This document shows positions 8,015-16,176 of a stretch of DNA of 40,545 nucleotides, piece after piece. The translations under genes were made by a program, and so were the position numbers. The stretch is from contig JAFQIK010000008.1 in assembly GCA_017397545.1 (NCBI GenBank), forward strand, positions 1 to 40,545. The letters are read 5' to 3'. This DNA comes from Clostridia bacterium. Its GTDB lineage: Bacteria; Bacillota; Clostridia; TANB77; CAG-508. Each line of letters begins with the position of its first letter. Position 1 is the stretch's first letter. The notes under the pieces are model-generated. The model did not search any database. It worked only from the letters and a program-made list of their open reading frames with translations, and was not told where the DNA came from.

Positions 8015-8314
8015 ATGCATGATAAATTTTGTAAAGAATTAGGAAATGTACATTATGGAGCTGAACCAGTAGAAGAAAATATAGATAGTGAACAAGACGA
8101 TTCTGTTGCTGTAAAAACACATGTATTTGGGTTGGAAGAACAGGATAGTGAACAAGAAGATGATGTTGCTGTGAAAACGCATGTATTTGGGTTAGGGGAA
8201 CAGGATGATGCTGAATTTTATACGTTTTGTAAACCAATAAGAACTCCAAGACAAAATCAGTTTTTTGGGATAGATGCTTATAATGCTCATCCATTACAAA
8301 AAGAGGATAGATAA
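8015..8314 (+). CDS. Unknown 99-residue acidic protein with a 20-residue tandem repeat
   Basis: I do not recognise this family. AAGGATG precedes the ATG. Residues about 30-67 contain two near-identical units, SEQDDSVAVKTHVFGLEEQD and SEQEDDVAVKTHVFGLGEQD. The C-terminus (YTFCKPIRTPRQNQFFGIDA) repeats the phenylalanine-glycine theme. There is no signal peptide or membrane segment. It has its own promoter and a strong terminator, so it is a monocistronic gene. The DNA repeat is recent (few differences), suggesting that unit number may vary among strains. Confidence 0.65.
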   Translation: MHDKFCKELGNVHYGAEPVEENIDSEQDDSVAVKTHVFGLEEQDSEQEDDVAVKTHVFGLGEQDDAEFYTFCKPIRTPRQNQFFGIDAYNAHPLQKEDR

Positions 8315-8336
8315 ATAAAAGAAAAAATTAAAATAG

Positions 8337-8380
8337 AATGAAATAGAACATTGTTATAAAGTTCTATTTCATTTTTTTAG
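8337..8380 (+). terminator. Strong intrinsic terminator
   Basis: A 13-bp perfect stem AATGAAATAGAAC/GTTCTATTTCATT with a following T run. It ends the 8015 transcript. Confidence 0.85.
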
Positions 8381-8390
8381 CTAACCTTTG

Positions 8391-8433
8391 CGAGAGGCGG
8401 GCGACTGCTAGTCGCCCCTACAAGCATTCTACA
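8391..8433. repeat. Partial GC-rich palindromic repeat
   Basis: AGGCGGGCGACTGCTAGTCG followed by CCCCTACAAGCATTCTACAA. It represents the right half of the long repeat form at 12994-13133. Confidence 0.8.
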
Positions 8434-8477
8434 ATTTTTAAATGTTTACTAAAAAGTAAGGAATAAATATATAATTA

Positions 8478-8506
8478 TTGACAATAAAATGAAAAAATGT
8501 TAATCT
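8478..8506 (+). promoter_or_regulatory. Promoter for the SDR reductase gene
   Basis: TTGACA (8478-8483), 17-base spacer, extended -10 TGTTAATCT (hexamer 8501-8506). Confidence 0.7.
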
Positions 8507-8531
8507 ACAAAGTAAAGAAAGAGGTGCGAAT

Positions 8532-9257
8532 ATGAAAACAGTTTTAGTTACAGGTGGGTCAAGAGGGATAGGAAAATGTATAGCAGAAAATTTAGCAAAA
8601 GATGGATTTAATGTAGTTTTAAATTATAATAAATCCGAAAAACAAGCTAAACAAATACAAAAAGAACTAAGTGAGCAAGGCATAAATATAGAAATATATA
8701 AAGCAGATGTTTCGAAAAGAGAAGATGTAAAAAAATTAGTAAAATTTACTTTAAATAAATTTAAAAATATAGATGTATTAATAAACAATGCAGGAATTGC
8801 AAAACTTCAAATGTTTAATGATATTACAGATGCAGATTGGAACGAAATGCTAAATACAAATTTAAATTCTGTTTTTTATACAACACAAGAAGTGTTACCA
8901 AATATGATACATAACAAAAATGGATGTATTATAAATATTTCTTCAATTTGGGGAGTAGTTGGAGCATCGTGTGAAGTTGCTTATTCTGTTTCAAAAGCAG
9001 GAATTAATGGAATGACAAAATCACTTGCAAAAGAGTTAGGATTATCTAATATAAGGGTAAATGCAATTGCACCAGGTGTAATAGATACAGAAATGAACAG
9101 TAATTTAGATAATGCAATTAAAGAACAAATAAAAAATGATACACCTTTAAATAAAATTGGAAAACCAATAGATATTTATAGATGTGTAAAATGGTTAATA
9201 GAAGATGAATTTACTACAGGTCAAATAATATCTCCTAATGGAGGATATGTGATTTAA
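8532..9257 (+). CDS. SDR-family reductase, FabG/YmfI-like
   Basis: 241 residues, full length for the family. The N-terminal NAD(P) loop is TGGSRGIG, the structural motif is NNAG, and the catalytic Ser, Tyr and Lys are in SSIWG and YSVSK. The stretch NISSIWGVVGASCEVAYS is characteristic of clostridial FabG-like and YmfI (elongation factor P 5-aminopentanone reductase) proteins. Beta-ketoacyl-ACP reduction or EF-P modification are therefore both possible. It is monocistronic with its own promoter and terminator and not inside a fab cluster, which slightly favours the YmfI-type role. Confidence 0.9.
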   Translation: MKTVLVTGGSRGIGKCIAENLAKDGFNVVLNYNKSEKQAKQIQKELSEQGINIEIYKADVSKREDVKKLVKFTLNKFKNIDVLINNAGIAKLQMFNDITDADWNEMLNTNLNSVFYTTQEVLPNMIHNKNGCIINISSIWGVVGASCEVAYSVSKAGINGMTKSLAKELGLSNIRVNAIAPGVIDTEMNSNLDNAIKEQIKNDTPLNKIGKPIDIYRCVKWLIEDEFTTGQIISPNGGYVI

Positions 9258-9273
9258 AAAATATAAATAATGT

Positions 9274-9299
9274 AGGACAGATATTGTATCTGTCCTTTA
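9274..9299 (+). terminator. Terminator after SDR gene
   Basis: AGGACAGATA/TATCTGTCCT stem followed by TTT. Confidence 0.75.
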
Positions 9300-9322
9300 A
9301 AATTGAAATTAAATGAAAATAC

Positions 9323-9350
9323 TGTAGGGGTCGATGCCAACATCGACCCG
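9323..9350. repeat. Half-size GC-rich repeat
   Basis: TGTAGGGGTCGATGCCAACA, then TCGACCCG. A simple hairpin GGGTCGATG/CATCGACCC of the dispersed family without the second arm. Confidence 0.8.
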
Positions 9351-9444
9351 AAATATATCTAATGAATTACTCACAAACATAGTTCAAACTGTGTTCGCTT
9401 GTAAAAGTAAATAGTGAAGAATGAATAGTTAATAGTGAATAATA

Positions 9445-9475
9445 CAAAAACCTCCGACATAGTCGGAGGTTTTTG
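9445..9475. terminator. Bidirectional terminator
   Basis: ACAAAAACCTCCGAC and GTCGGAGGTTTTTGT form a near-perfect stem with A and T tracts on either side. It abuts the stop of the leftward CBM25-like gene. Confidence 0.88.
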
Positions 9476-9943
9476 TTAATCGTTATTAGTTAGTTTTTTC
9501 TTATAATTTCCAGAAATTAGTTTTGGAACATATGTAATTATTTTGTATACTGCAAGTCTAATCTTTTTACTCCATAAATAACTTCTTCTTAATCTATTTG
9601 GTCTATCTAAAGAAGAATCGAAGTTTGAAACTATTAAATCTAGATTTGGACTTTCTAATTCGAAAACATAGTTTTCGCAGTTATTATTATCCCACTCGTT
9701 ATTTCCATTTCTGAAACAGAAATTAAAAGAATCGCTATCTAGTAATTCTATTTCTGCTTGGAATCCTAATTCTGTTTTTTCCATTTTTATTTCAGATAAA
9801 TTATCCCAATAAGTACCAAAACCATAATGAATAAACACTTCTTCTGAGCCATCATCAAAAAAACTTCCTGTATAAGAAATTTTTACAGTGCTGTTTTTTA
9901 TTAGTTTATCTGTATTAAAAAATATATTTTTTGTTAGTTCCAT
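9476..9943 (-). CDS. CBM25-like carbohydrate-binding domain protein
   Basis: 155 residues. The N-terminal part VKISYTGSFFDDGSEEVFIH, YGFGTYWDN, GFQAEIEL and FNFCFRNGNNEWDNNNCENY matches the family 25 starch-binding-like fold found in clostridial proteins (the NFCF..... WDNN signature). The C-terminal about 55 residues are basic and hydrophobic (LRRSYLWSKKIRLAVYKIIT) and could contact a membrane or partner. There is no signal peptide or catalytic domain, so it probably acts inside the cell, perhaps on glycogen-like polymers. That role is inferred. Confidence 0.75.
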   Translation of the reverse strand: MELTKNIFFNTDKLIKNSTVKISYTGSFFDDGSEEVFIHYGFGTYWDNLSEIKMEKTELGFQAEIELLDSDSFNFCFRNGNNEWDNNNCENYVFELESPNLDLIVSNFDSSLDRPNRLRRSYLWSKKIRLAVYKIITYVPKLISGNYKKKLTNND

Positions 9944-10036
9944 TTTATTCTCCTCTTACTTTTTATCTTTTGTTGAAAATATTATATTATTAAAAAATAT
10001 AATATTCAAGTATTTTTTACAAAAACATCTAAAAAA

Positions 10037-10609
10037 TTATTTATTATTTAAAACTTTTCCAATTATATAAAAATTATCAGAATTTGTAACATCAATGTCT
10101 TCAAAATCTTTATTATCTGATTTTAATATAATTTTACCTTTTCTGTTAGTAAATTTTCTAATTATAATTTTGTTATCCACACTAAATAAACCAATATCTT
10201 TATTATCTAAAAGAGAATTGAATTCTATATAAGCATAGCTTCCTTTCTTTAGAGTTGGCTCCATAGAATTGTCATTGATTTTTATTGCTAATGAAGCGCT
10301 TGGTATACTAGAAGGACATTCAATAAAACTATCTAAATTATTTACTGCAAGAACTTTATTATATGATATATGTTTTATAAAATTATAAGTTTCTTGTTCT
10401 TCGCTAATTTGTTTATCGTATGTATACATTAATTGTTGATAAGGTATATCTAAAGCTTTGCATATATTTTTTAGAGCTTTATGACTAGGATTTCTTTCTC
10501 CTTTTTCTATATGTGTTAAATGACCAATATTGATTTCTGTAAGTCTTGCAAGTTCTGTTTTAGTAATTCCTTTTTCTTTTCTAACTTTGGCAATCATATC
10601 ACCTATCAT
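10037..10609 (-). CDS. XRE-type repressor with S24/LexA-like C-terminal domain
   Basis: 190 residues from ATG 10609; AAAGGAG lies 8 bases upstream and the GTG at 10618 overlaps it. Residues about 5-60 are a helix-turn-helix (TKTELARLTEINIGHLTHIE). The C-terminal half has the S24 serine context DNSMEPTLKKGSYAYIE and a lysine context NKIIIRKF, as in CI/LexA-type repressors. The usual Ala-Gly cleavage pair is not evident, so self-cleavage is uncertain. It is divergent from a second XRE gene and has an operator overlapping its own -35 box, suggesting autoregulation. Confidence 0.88.
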   Translation of the reverse strand: MIGDMIAKVRKEKGITKTELARLTEINIGHLTHIEKGERNPSHKALKNICKALDIPYQQLMYTYDKQISEEQETYNFIKHISYNKVLAVNNLDSFIECPSSIPSASLAIKINDNSMEPTLKKGSYAYIEFNSLLDNKDIGLFSVDNKIIIRKFTNRKGKIILKSDNKDFEDIDVTNSDNFYIIGKVLNNK

Positions 10610-10645
10610 GTTATGCACTCCTTTATTCTACAAAATTATACTGAC

Positions 10646-10685
10646 ATTATATAGAATAATTTGTAATTTGTCTACTAGTAAACAA
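10646..10685 (-). promoter_or_regulatory. Repressor promoter with palindromic operator
   Basis: On the minus strand TAGACA (10674-10669), 17 bases, TATAAT (10651-10646). The -35 lies within the 18-bp near-perfect palindrome TTGTCTACTAGTAAACAA at 10668-10685. Confidence 0.65.
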
Positions 10686-10724
10686 GAAAAATGTAAAAAT
10701 TTAACAAATATTTTTTAAGAACGC

Positions 10725-10754
10725 TTGACTTGTCAAAATGGTTTATGCTAATAT
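10725..10754 (+). promoter_or_regulatory. Promoter of the small XRE gene with palindromic operator
   Basis: TTGACT (10725-10730), 18-base spacer, TAATAT (10749-10754). The -35 is part of the palindrome TTGACTTGTCAA (10725-10736), which shares TTGTC/GACAA half-sites with the operator at 10668. Confidence 0.6.
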
Positions 10755-10783
10755 ATTGTTAAATAGACAAAAGGAGGCTTTGT

Positions 10784-10978
10784 ATGTATAAAAATAAATT
10801 AAAATATATAAGAGAACAAAAAGGAATTACGCTATTGCATTTGTCAAAATTATCTGGGGTGTCAGTTGGGTATTTATGCCATTTAGAAAAAGGAAGTAGA
10901 AGTAATCCATCTTTAGAAGTTATGGAAAAAATATCAAAGGCATTAGATAAAACTATAGCAGAAGTGTTTTTTGTATAA
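10784..10978 (+). CDS. Small XRE-family helix-turn-helix regulator
   Basis: 64 residues, almost entirely an XRE domain (IREQKGITLLHLSKLSGVSV then GYLCHLEKGSRSNPSLEVME). AAAGGAGG precedes the ATG. It is divergent from the S24-type repressor, with paired palindromes between them, a lysogeny-switch-like layout without other phage genes. Confidence 0.9.
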   Translation: MYKNKLKYIREQKGITLLHLSKLSGVSVGYLCHLEKGSRSNPSLEVMEKISKALDKTIAEVFFV

Positions 10979-11116
10979 TAGTAATATATATTAAAAAATA
11001 AGCGTAGAATATATGGATAAGAAAAATATGGATAATAAATAAAAAATATTGTAAAAAAATAATAGTTATGATAATATTAATTTGAAAAATAATGTTTTAT
11101 GTCAGGAGATAAAACC

Positions 11117-12967
11117 ATGGAATTCTACGAAAAAAAAGATAAAAAAGAAGTAATCAAACAAAATACTAATGAAGAAACAACTATAACAGAAGGAAAAGTA
11201 AATAAAAAGAAAAATAAAATACCAAAAAATAAAACATTAATTATATCTTTTGTATTTATAACTATAATGCTCATTATTTTGTTTTGTTGTACAATTTTTT
11301 CATTGTTAAATATAAATAATACAAAAATAATAAAAGGTGTTACTATAAATAAAATTAATATACAAGAGTTAACAAAAGAAGAAGCAAAAGAACTTATAAA
11401 ACAAGAAGTGGAAAAAGAATTAAATAAAGATATAAATATTAAATTAGATGAATTTGAGTATTCAATTAAGTTTAGCCAAATAGAATTAGAATATAAAATA
11501 GATGAGGCAATAGAAAATGCATATAAAGTTGGAAGAAGCGGAAATATATTTACTAATAATTTTAGTATTTTTAGTTCTATTATAAAAGGAAAAGATATAA
11601 CTCTAGAATATTCATATAACGAAGAGTTGATTAATTCTATAACTAAAGATATAGCGGCAAAAATACCAGGGGCAGTAGAAGAATCAAGTTATTATATAGA
11701 AGACAATAAACTATGTATATTAAAAGGAAAATCAGGAAACACAGTAAACCAAGAAAGACTAAAAGCGGAAATTTTAGATAAAATAGGTAAAAATGATAAT
11801 CAAGAAATTATATTAGAAATTTATGAGACAGAACCTAAACCAATAGATATAGAAAAAATATACAACGAAGTACATACAGAACCTAAGGATGCATATTATA
11901 CAAAAGAGCCTTTTGAAGTTTTTCCACATGTAAATGGAATAGATTTTGATATTGAAGCTGCAAAAGAAATGATAAAAGAAGATAAAGAAGAATATGAGAT
12001 AGCACTTATAATAACAGAACCAAAAGTAACTACTAACCAAATAGGAACAGAAGCATTTCCAGATTTAATCTCTTCGTTTAGTACAAGATATGATACAAGC
12101 AATGCTCCAAGAACTACAAATTTAAAATTAGCAATGCAAAAATTAAATGGATATGTAGTGAATCCAGGAGAAACTTTTTCGTATAACAAAGCTCTAGGGA
12201 AAAGGACAGTAGCTGCTGGATACAAAGAAGCAGGAGGATATGCTGGAGGTAGAGTGGTTCAAACACTTGCAGGAGGAATATGCCAAATATCATCAACATT
12301 ATATGATGCCGCTGTTTATGCTAATTTAGATATTGTAGAAAGACATAACCATATGTTTTTAGCAGGATATGTAGGGGCAGGAAAAGATGCTACAGTTGTA
12401 TATGGGTCATTAGATTTTAAATTTAAAAACACAAGAAAATATCCTATTATGATAAAAACATCAATAGGAGGAGGAACTGCAAAAATAAGTATATATGGAG
12501 TAAAAGAAGATGTAGAATATGATGTAGAAATTTCTACAACGATATTAAATTATATACCATATAAAGTTATATATGAAGATGATAATACATTAGCAGAAGG
12601 AAAAGAGAAAGTTGCGCAAGGTGGAATGAATGGATGCAGAAGTATTACATATAAAATATTAAGGTTAAATGGAAAAGAGATATCAAGAACAGTGCTTTCT
12701 TCAGACACATATGATCCTATGAATAAAATTATAAAAAGAGGACCAACAAAAACTGTGGAAACAAATACAACACCAGAAAATATTCAAACAAATACTAAGC
12801 CAGAAGAAACGCCAAGTGTAACACCAGAACAACCAGAAATTCCAGAAGATACGCCAAGTACAGAACCAATAACTCCAGAGGAAAAACCATCAGAAGAAGT
12901 ACCAGAACAAATACCGACAACACCAGAAGAAAATCCGGATGAAACGATACAAAATGTTGAAGGTTAG
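11117..12967 (+). CDS. VanW-family cell-surface protein
   Basis: 616 residues from ATG 11117 (CAGGAG 8 bases upstream, preferred over the ATG at 11099). A Lys-rich cytoplasmic tail is followed by one transmembrane helix near residues 42-65 (IISFVFITIMLIILFCCTIF). Two peptidoglycan-binding-like repeats follow, then the VanW domain (NPGETFSYNKALGKRTVAAG, GGYAGGRVVQTLAGGICQIS and STLYDAAVYANLDIVERHNH). A strand-rich domain and a Pro/Glu/Thr-rich tail (PEETPSVTPEQPEIPED) end it. VanW proteins are membrane-anchored envelope proteins of unsettled biochemistry, likely acting on peptidoglycan. All CGG trinucleotides in it straddle codons. Confidence 0.92.
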   Translation: MEFYEKKDKKEVIKQNTNEETTITEGKVNKKKNKIPKNKTLIISFVFITIMLIILFCCTIFSLLNINNTKIIKGVTINKINIQELTKEEAKELIKQEVEKELNKDINIKLDEFEYSIKFSQIELEYKIDEAIENAYKVGRSGNIFTNNFSIFSSIIKGKDITLEYSYNEELINSITKDIAAKIPGAVEESSYYIEDNKLCILKGKSGNTVNQERLKAEILDKIGKNDNQEIILEIYETEPKPIDIEKIYNEVHTEPKDAYYTKEPFEVFPHVNGIDFDIEAAKEMIKEDKEEYEIALIITEPKVTTNQIGTEAFPDLISSFSTRYDTSNAPRTTNLKLAMQKLNGYVVNPGETFSYNKALGKRTVAAGYKEAGGYAGGRVVQTLAGGICQISSTLYDAAVYANLDIVERHNHMFLAGYVGAGKDATVVYGSLDFKFKNTRKYPIMIKTSIGGGTAKISIYGVKEDVEYDVEISTTILNYIPYKVIYEDDNTLAEGKEKVAQGGMNGCRSITYKILRLNGKEISRTVLSSDTYDPMNKIIKRGPTKTVETNTTPENIQTNTKPEETPSVTPEQPEIPEDTPSTEPITPEEKPSEEVPEQIPTTPEENPDETIQNVEG

Positions 12968-12993
12968 TGGAAAATAAGGAATAATAGAATTTG

Positions 12994-13133
12994 TGTAGGG
13001 GCGACTAATAGTCGCCCGCCTCTTACAGAGACCTTTTTAAGAAAATTATTAATAGAAGTTTCTTTGAAGAGCGGGCGAACACAGTTCGCCCCTACAAACA
13101 CTTTACAAATTTTTTGTATTCTACTGAACTGTA
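12994..13133. repeat. Long GC-rich repeat with core in orientation A
   Basis: Core 12994-13096 from TGTAGGGGCGACTAATAGTC to ACAGTTCGCCCCTACA, with a non-palindromic middle. The right flank is AACACTTTACAAATTTTTTG then TATTCTACTGAACTGTA. The copy at 40237-40376 has the same flank but the reverse-complement core. Confidence 0.9.
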
Positions 13134-13164
13134 ACACTAAAAACAATATTTGTTATCTATTTGA

Positions 13165-13193
13165 TTGACAAAGATAAAATTTGGTATTATAAT
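13165..13193 (+). promoter_or_regulatory. Consensus promoter for tRNA-Lys (CUU)
   Basis: TTGACA (13165-13170), 17 bases, TATAAT (13188-13193): perfect hexamers at ideal spacing. Confidence 0.85.
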
Positions 13194-13211
13194 AAAAAAC
13201 GTTAAAAATAT

Positions 13212-13287
13212 GCACCATTAGCTCAGTTGGTAGAGCATCCGACTCTTAATCGGCAGGTCCAGAGTTCGAATCTCTGATGGTGCACCA
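13212..13287 (+). tRNA. tRNA-Lys (CUU)
   Basis: Acceptor GCACCAT/ATGGTGC, D-arm GCTC...GAGC, anticodon loop CTCTTAA (anticodon CTT), T-arm CAGAG TTCGAAT CTCTG, CCA encoded. Confidence 0.95.
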
Positions 13288-13313
13288 AACTTGCTTTAAG
13301 CAAGGGTTAAGAG

Positions 13314-13410
13314 ATAAAAGTGAAGAGTGAAAAGTAGATTTGCTATTTAAAGAAATGAACTAAAAAGCAAGTTTGTACTATTCACTCTTCAATTTTTCAC
13401 TATTCACTAA
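13314..13410. repeat. GTGAAGAGTGAAAAGT-type inverted repeat
   Basis: AGTGAAGAGTGAAAAGT near the left end is matched by ACTATTCACTCTTCAATTTT and TCACTATTCACT on the right. Related tracts occur at 6549, 9405, 17404 and, in a GTGTGAAGTG form, at 34471 and 35931. Confidence 0.7.
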
Positions 13411-13512
13411 AATTTTAATATTGGGCTACTCAAAAAAACAAAATTATGTTATAATATATAAAGTTATGCAAAAAAACGAATGATTAAATGAAAATAAAAG
13501 GGGTGATTTTTT

Positions 13513-14454
13513 ATGCTAAGCATATACAACACAGATTTAAAGACTAATAAATTTGAAAAAATAAAAGAGTTTAGACCAGGATCCTGGATAAATTTAGTAA
13601 ATCCTACAGCTGAAGAAATTGAAGAAGTTTGTTCAAATTTAAAAATAGAAGATGAGTTCATAAAATATCCTCTTGATTATGAAGAACAAGCCAGAATTGA
13701 CATAGAAGATGACATGACATTATTCGTTATAGATGTTCCAGTTATAGAAGAAGATAGTGAAGGGAAAACTTATTCAACAATGCCGTTAGGATTAATTGTA
13801 GTAAGAGATGAGTATTTTATTTCTGTAGCATTAAAGAAAAATAGAATAATAGAAGCTTTTGAAAAAGGAAGAGTAAAAGGAATGTTTACATACAAAAAAA
13901 CTAGATTCCTATTACAAATATTATATTTAAACGCATCATATTATTTAAATGATTTAAAGAAAATAAATAAAGAAGCTGAAAATACAGTAAACGATTTAAA
14001 GAAAACAATGAAAAATCAAGATTTAATGAAATTGTTAAGATTAGAAAACAGTTTGGTATATATAACAACATCATTAAAAGCCAATGAAGTTGTTATGGAG
14101 AAAACTGCAAGAGGCAAAGTATTAAAATCTTATGAAGAAGATGACGAAATATTAGAAGATGCTATTATAGAAAATAGACAGGCAATTGAGATGGGGAAAA
14201 TATATAGAGAAGTGTTAAATGGTACAATGGACGCTTATGCATCAATAATATCAAACAATCTAAATGTTGTAATGAAATTATTAGCATCAATTACTATTGT
14301 TTTGTCATTACCAACATTAATTGCAAGTATCTGGGGAATGAATGTACCTCTTCCATTTGCAACTAATCCATATGGATTTGTAATAGTATGCGGAATTTCA
14401 GTATTAGTTTCAGTCATAGCATTTGTATGGTTAAAGAAAAAAGACATGTTATAG
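13513..14454 (+). CDS. corA: CorA-family magnesium/divalent cation transporter
   Basis: 313 residues. A large acidic cytoplasmic domain (PGSWINLVNPTAEEIEEVC, long helices such as LLQILYLNASYYLNDLKKIN) is followed by two transmembrane helices with the signature SIWGMNVPLPF (GMN) between them and a basic C-terminus WLKKKDML. This is the pentameric CorA channel for Mg2+ or Co2+. An extended -10 (TGTTATAAT, hexamer 13450-13455) and GGGGTGATT site precede it. The ABC-F gene starts 55 bases later without a terminator, so they are likely co-transcribed. Confidence 0.94.
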   Translation: MLSIYNTDLKTNKFEKIKEFRPGSWINLVNPTAEEIEEVCSNLKIEDEFIKYPLDYEEQARIDIEDDMTLFVIDVPVIEEDSEGKTYSTMPLGLIVVRDEYFISVALKKNRIIEAFEKGRVKGMFTYKKTRFLLQILYLNASYYLNDLKKINKEAENTVNDLKKTMKNQDLMKLLRLENSLVYITTSLKANEVVMEKTARGKVLKSYEEDDEILEDAIIENRQAIEMGKIYREVLNGTMDAYASIISNNLNVVMKLLASITIVLSLPTLIASIWGMNVPLPFATNPYGFVIVCGISVLVSVIAFVWLKKKDML

Positions 14455-14509
14455 TTAAAAAAACAGCTTTTGGCGTTGTATATTAAATTAAAAAAGGAAG
14501 GGATAAATA

Positions 14510-16090
14510 ATGTTAAATACTGTAGGAGTAACAGTAAGATTTGGAAAGAGAGTTTTATTTGAAGATGTAAATATAAAATTTTCAAAAGGAAATTGCTATG
14601 GATTAATTGGAGCAAATGGAGCTGGGAAGTCTACTTTTTTAAAAGTATTATCAGGAGAACTAGAACCAAGTAAAGGTGAAGTTTCTATGGATAAAGGAGA
14701 AAGACTTTCTACTTTAAAACAAGACCACTTTGCTTATGAAGAAAATTCTGTAATAGACACAGTTATAATGGGTAATAACGAACTTTATAGCATAATGAAA
14801 GAAAAAGAAGAAATATACGCAAAACCAGATTTTTCAGAAGAAGATGGATTAAAAGCTGCAAAATTGGAAGAAAGATTTGGGGAATTAGATGGGTGGAATG
14901 CAGAATCAGATGCTGCAACACTTCTTAATAATTTAGGTATACCTGCAAGTGAGCATTACAAATTAATGAAAGAAATAGAAGCAAAAGACAAAGTAAAAGT
15001 ATTACTTGCACAAAGCTTATTTGGAAATCCAGATGTTTTATTATTGGACGAGCCTACAAACGATTTAGATTTAAAAAGTATAAATTGGTTACAAGAATTT
15101 TTAATAGATTTTGAAAATACAGTAATAGTTGTATCTCATGATAGATATTTCTTGAATAAAGTTTGTACACATATAGCAGATGTGGATTTTGGAAAAATTA
15201 AAGTTTATCCAGGTAATTACGACTTTTGGTACGAATCTAGTCAATTAGCACTAAAACAAGCTAGAGAACAAAATAAAAAGAAAGAAGAAAAAATAAAAGA
15301 ATTGCAAGAATTTATAGCAAGATTTAGTGCAAATGCTTCAAAATCAAAACAAGCAACATCAAGAAAAAAATCATTAGAGAAAATACAATTAGAAGAAATA
15401 AAAGCATCTAACAGAAAATATCCATATATAGATTTTAAACCAGATAGAGAACCAGGAAAAGAAATTCTTACAGTAAAAAATCTATGTAAAAGTATAAACG
15501 GAGAAGAAGTATTAAAAAATATATCTTTTTCAGTAAAAGCAGATAATAAAATAGCAGTATTGTCAGATAATGAGCTTGCAACAACACTTTTATTCCAAAT
15601 AATAGCAGGAGAAGTAGAACCAGATAGTGGAGAAATAATTTGGGGACAAACAATAACAAAAGATTATTTTCCAAAAGATAATTCATATTTATTTGATAGA
15701 GATGAAATACTTGTAGATTGGCTTAGAAAATATTCTAAAGACCCAGACGAAACATATGTAAGAGGATTTTTAGGAAGAATGCTATTTTCAGGAGATGAAG
15801 CTTTAAAGAATGTTAAAGTTTTATCAGGTGGAGAAAAAGTAAGATGTGTATTATCTAAATTAATGCTTTCAGGGGCAAATTTCTTAATATTTGATGACCC
15901 AACAAATCATTTAGATATGGAATCAATTACAGCACTAAATGAAGGAATGAAGAAATTTAAAGGAAATATGATATTTACATCACATGATCACCAATTAACT
16001 GAAACTGTTGCAGATAGAATAATAGATTTAAGAAAAGATAAAATTATAGACAGAGAATGTACATATAATGAATATCTTGGAATTGAATAG
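14510..16090 (+). CDS. ABC-F family ATPase, YbiT-like, with degenerate second P-loop
   Basis: 526 residues with two ABC domains and a charged linker at about 245-310 (EQNKKKEEKIKELQEF), and no transmembrane helices. Domain 1 has Walker A GANGAGKST and Walker B LLLDEPTNDLD; its signature is replaced by MKEIEAKDKVKVLLAQ. Domain 2 has signature LSGGEKVR and Walker B FLIFDDPTNHLD, but its P-loop reads LSDNELATTLLFQ with no Lys. ABC-F proteins act on the ribosome, relieving stalled states. The signature loss in domain 1 is typical of the YbiT branch; the missing P-loop Lys suggests asymmetric ATP use. Confidence 0.9.
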   Translation: MLNTVGVTVRFGKRVLFEDVNIKFSKGNCYGLIGANGAGKSTFLKVLSGELEPSKGEVSMDKGERLSTLKQDHFAYEENSVIDTVIMGNNELYSIMKEKEEIYAKPDFSEEDGLKAAKLEERFGELDGWNAESDAATLLNNLGIPASEHYKLMKEIEAKDKVKVLLAQSLFGNPDVLLLDEPTNDLDLKSINWLQEFLIDFENTVIVVSHDRYFLNKVCTHIADVDFGKIKVYPGNYDFWYESSQLALKQAREQNKKKEEKIKELQEFIARFSANASKSKQATSRKKSLEKIQLEEIKASNRKYPYIDFKPDREPGKEILTVKNLCKSINGEEVLKNISFSVKADNKIAVLSDNELATTLLFQIIAGEVEPDSGEIIWGQTITKDYFPKDNSYLFDRDEILVDWLRKYSKDPDETYVRGFLGRMLFSGDEALKNVKVLSGGEKVRCVLSKLMLSGANFLIFDDPTNHLDMESITALNEGMKKFKGNMIFTSHDHQLTETVADRIIDLRKDKIIDRECTYNEYLGIE

Positions 16091-16101
16091 GAAAATAAAA
16101 A

Positions 16102-16153
16102 TTGTAGAGAAATTGTAGGGGCGACTACTAGTCGCCCCTACAGTTCTCTACAA
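16102..16153. repeat. Short, near-perfect copy of the GC-rich palindrome
   Basis: TTGTAGAGAAATTGTAGGGG CGACTACTAGTCG CCCCTACAGTTCTCTACAA: a symmetric 52-base palindrome showing the extended terminal arm TTGTAGAGNNNTTGTAGGGGCG. It sits between the convergent ABC-F and HD-GYP genes and can act as a terminator for both. Confidence 0.9.
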
Positions 16154-16176
16154 ATAATTATCATGCTATATTTGTT

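Noticed and set aside
10037-10978. Prophage boundary
   Set aside because: The divergent repressors look phage-like, but no integrase, structural or lysis genes or att repeats are seen nearby.
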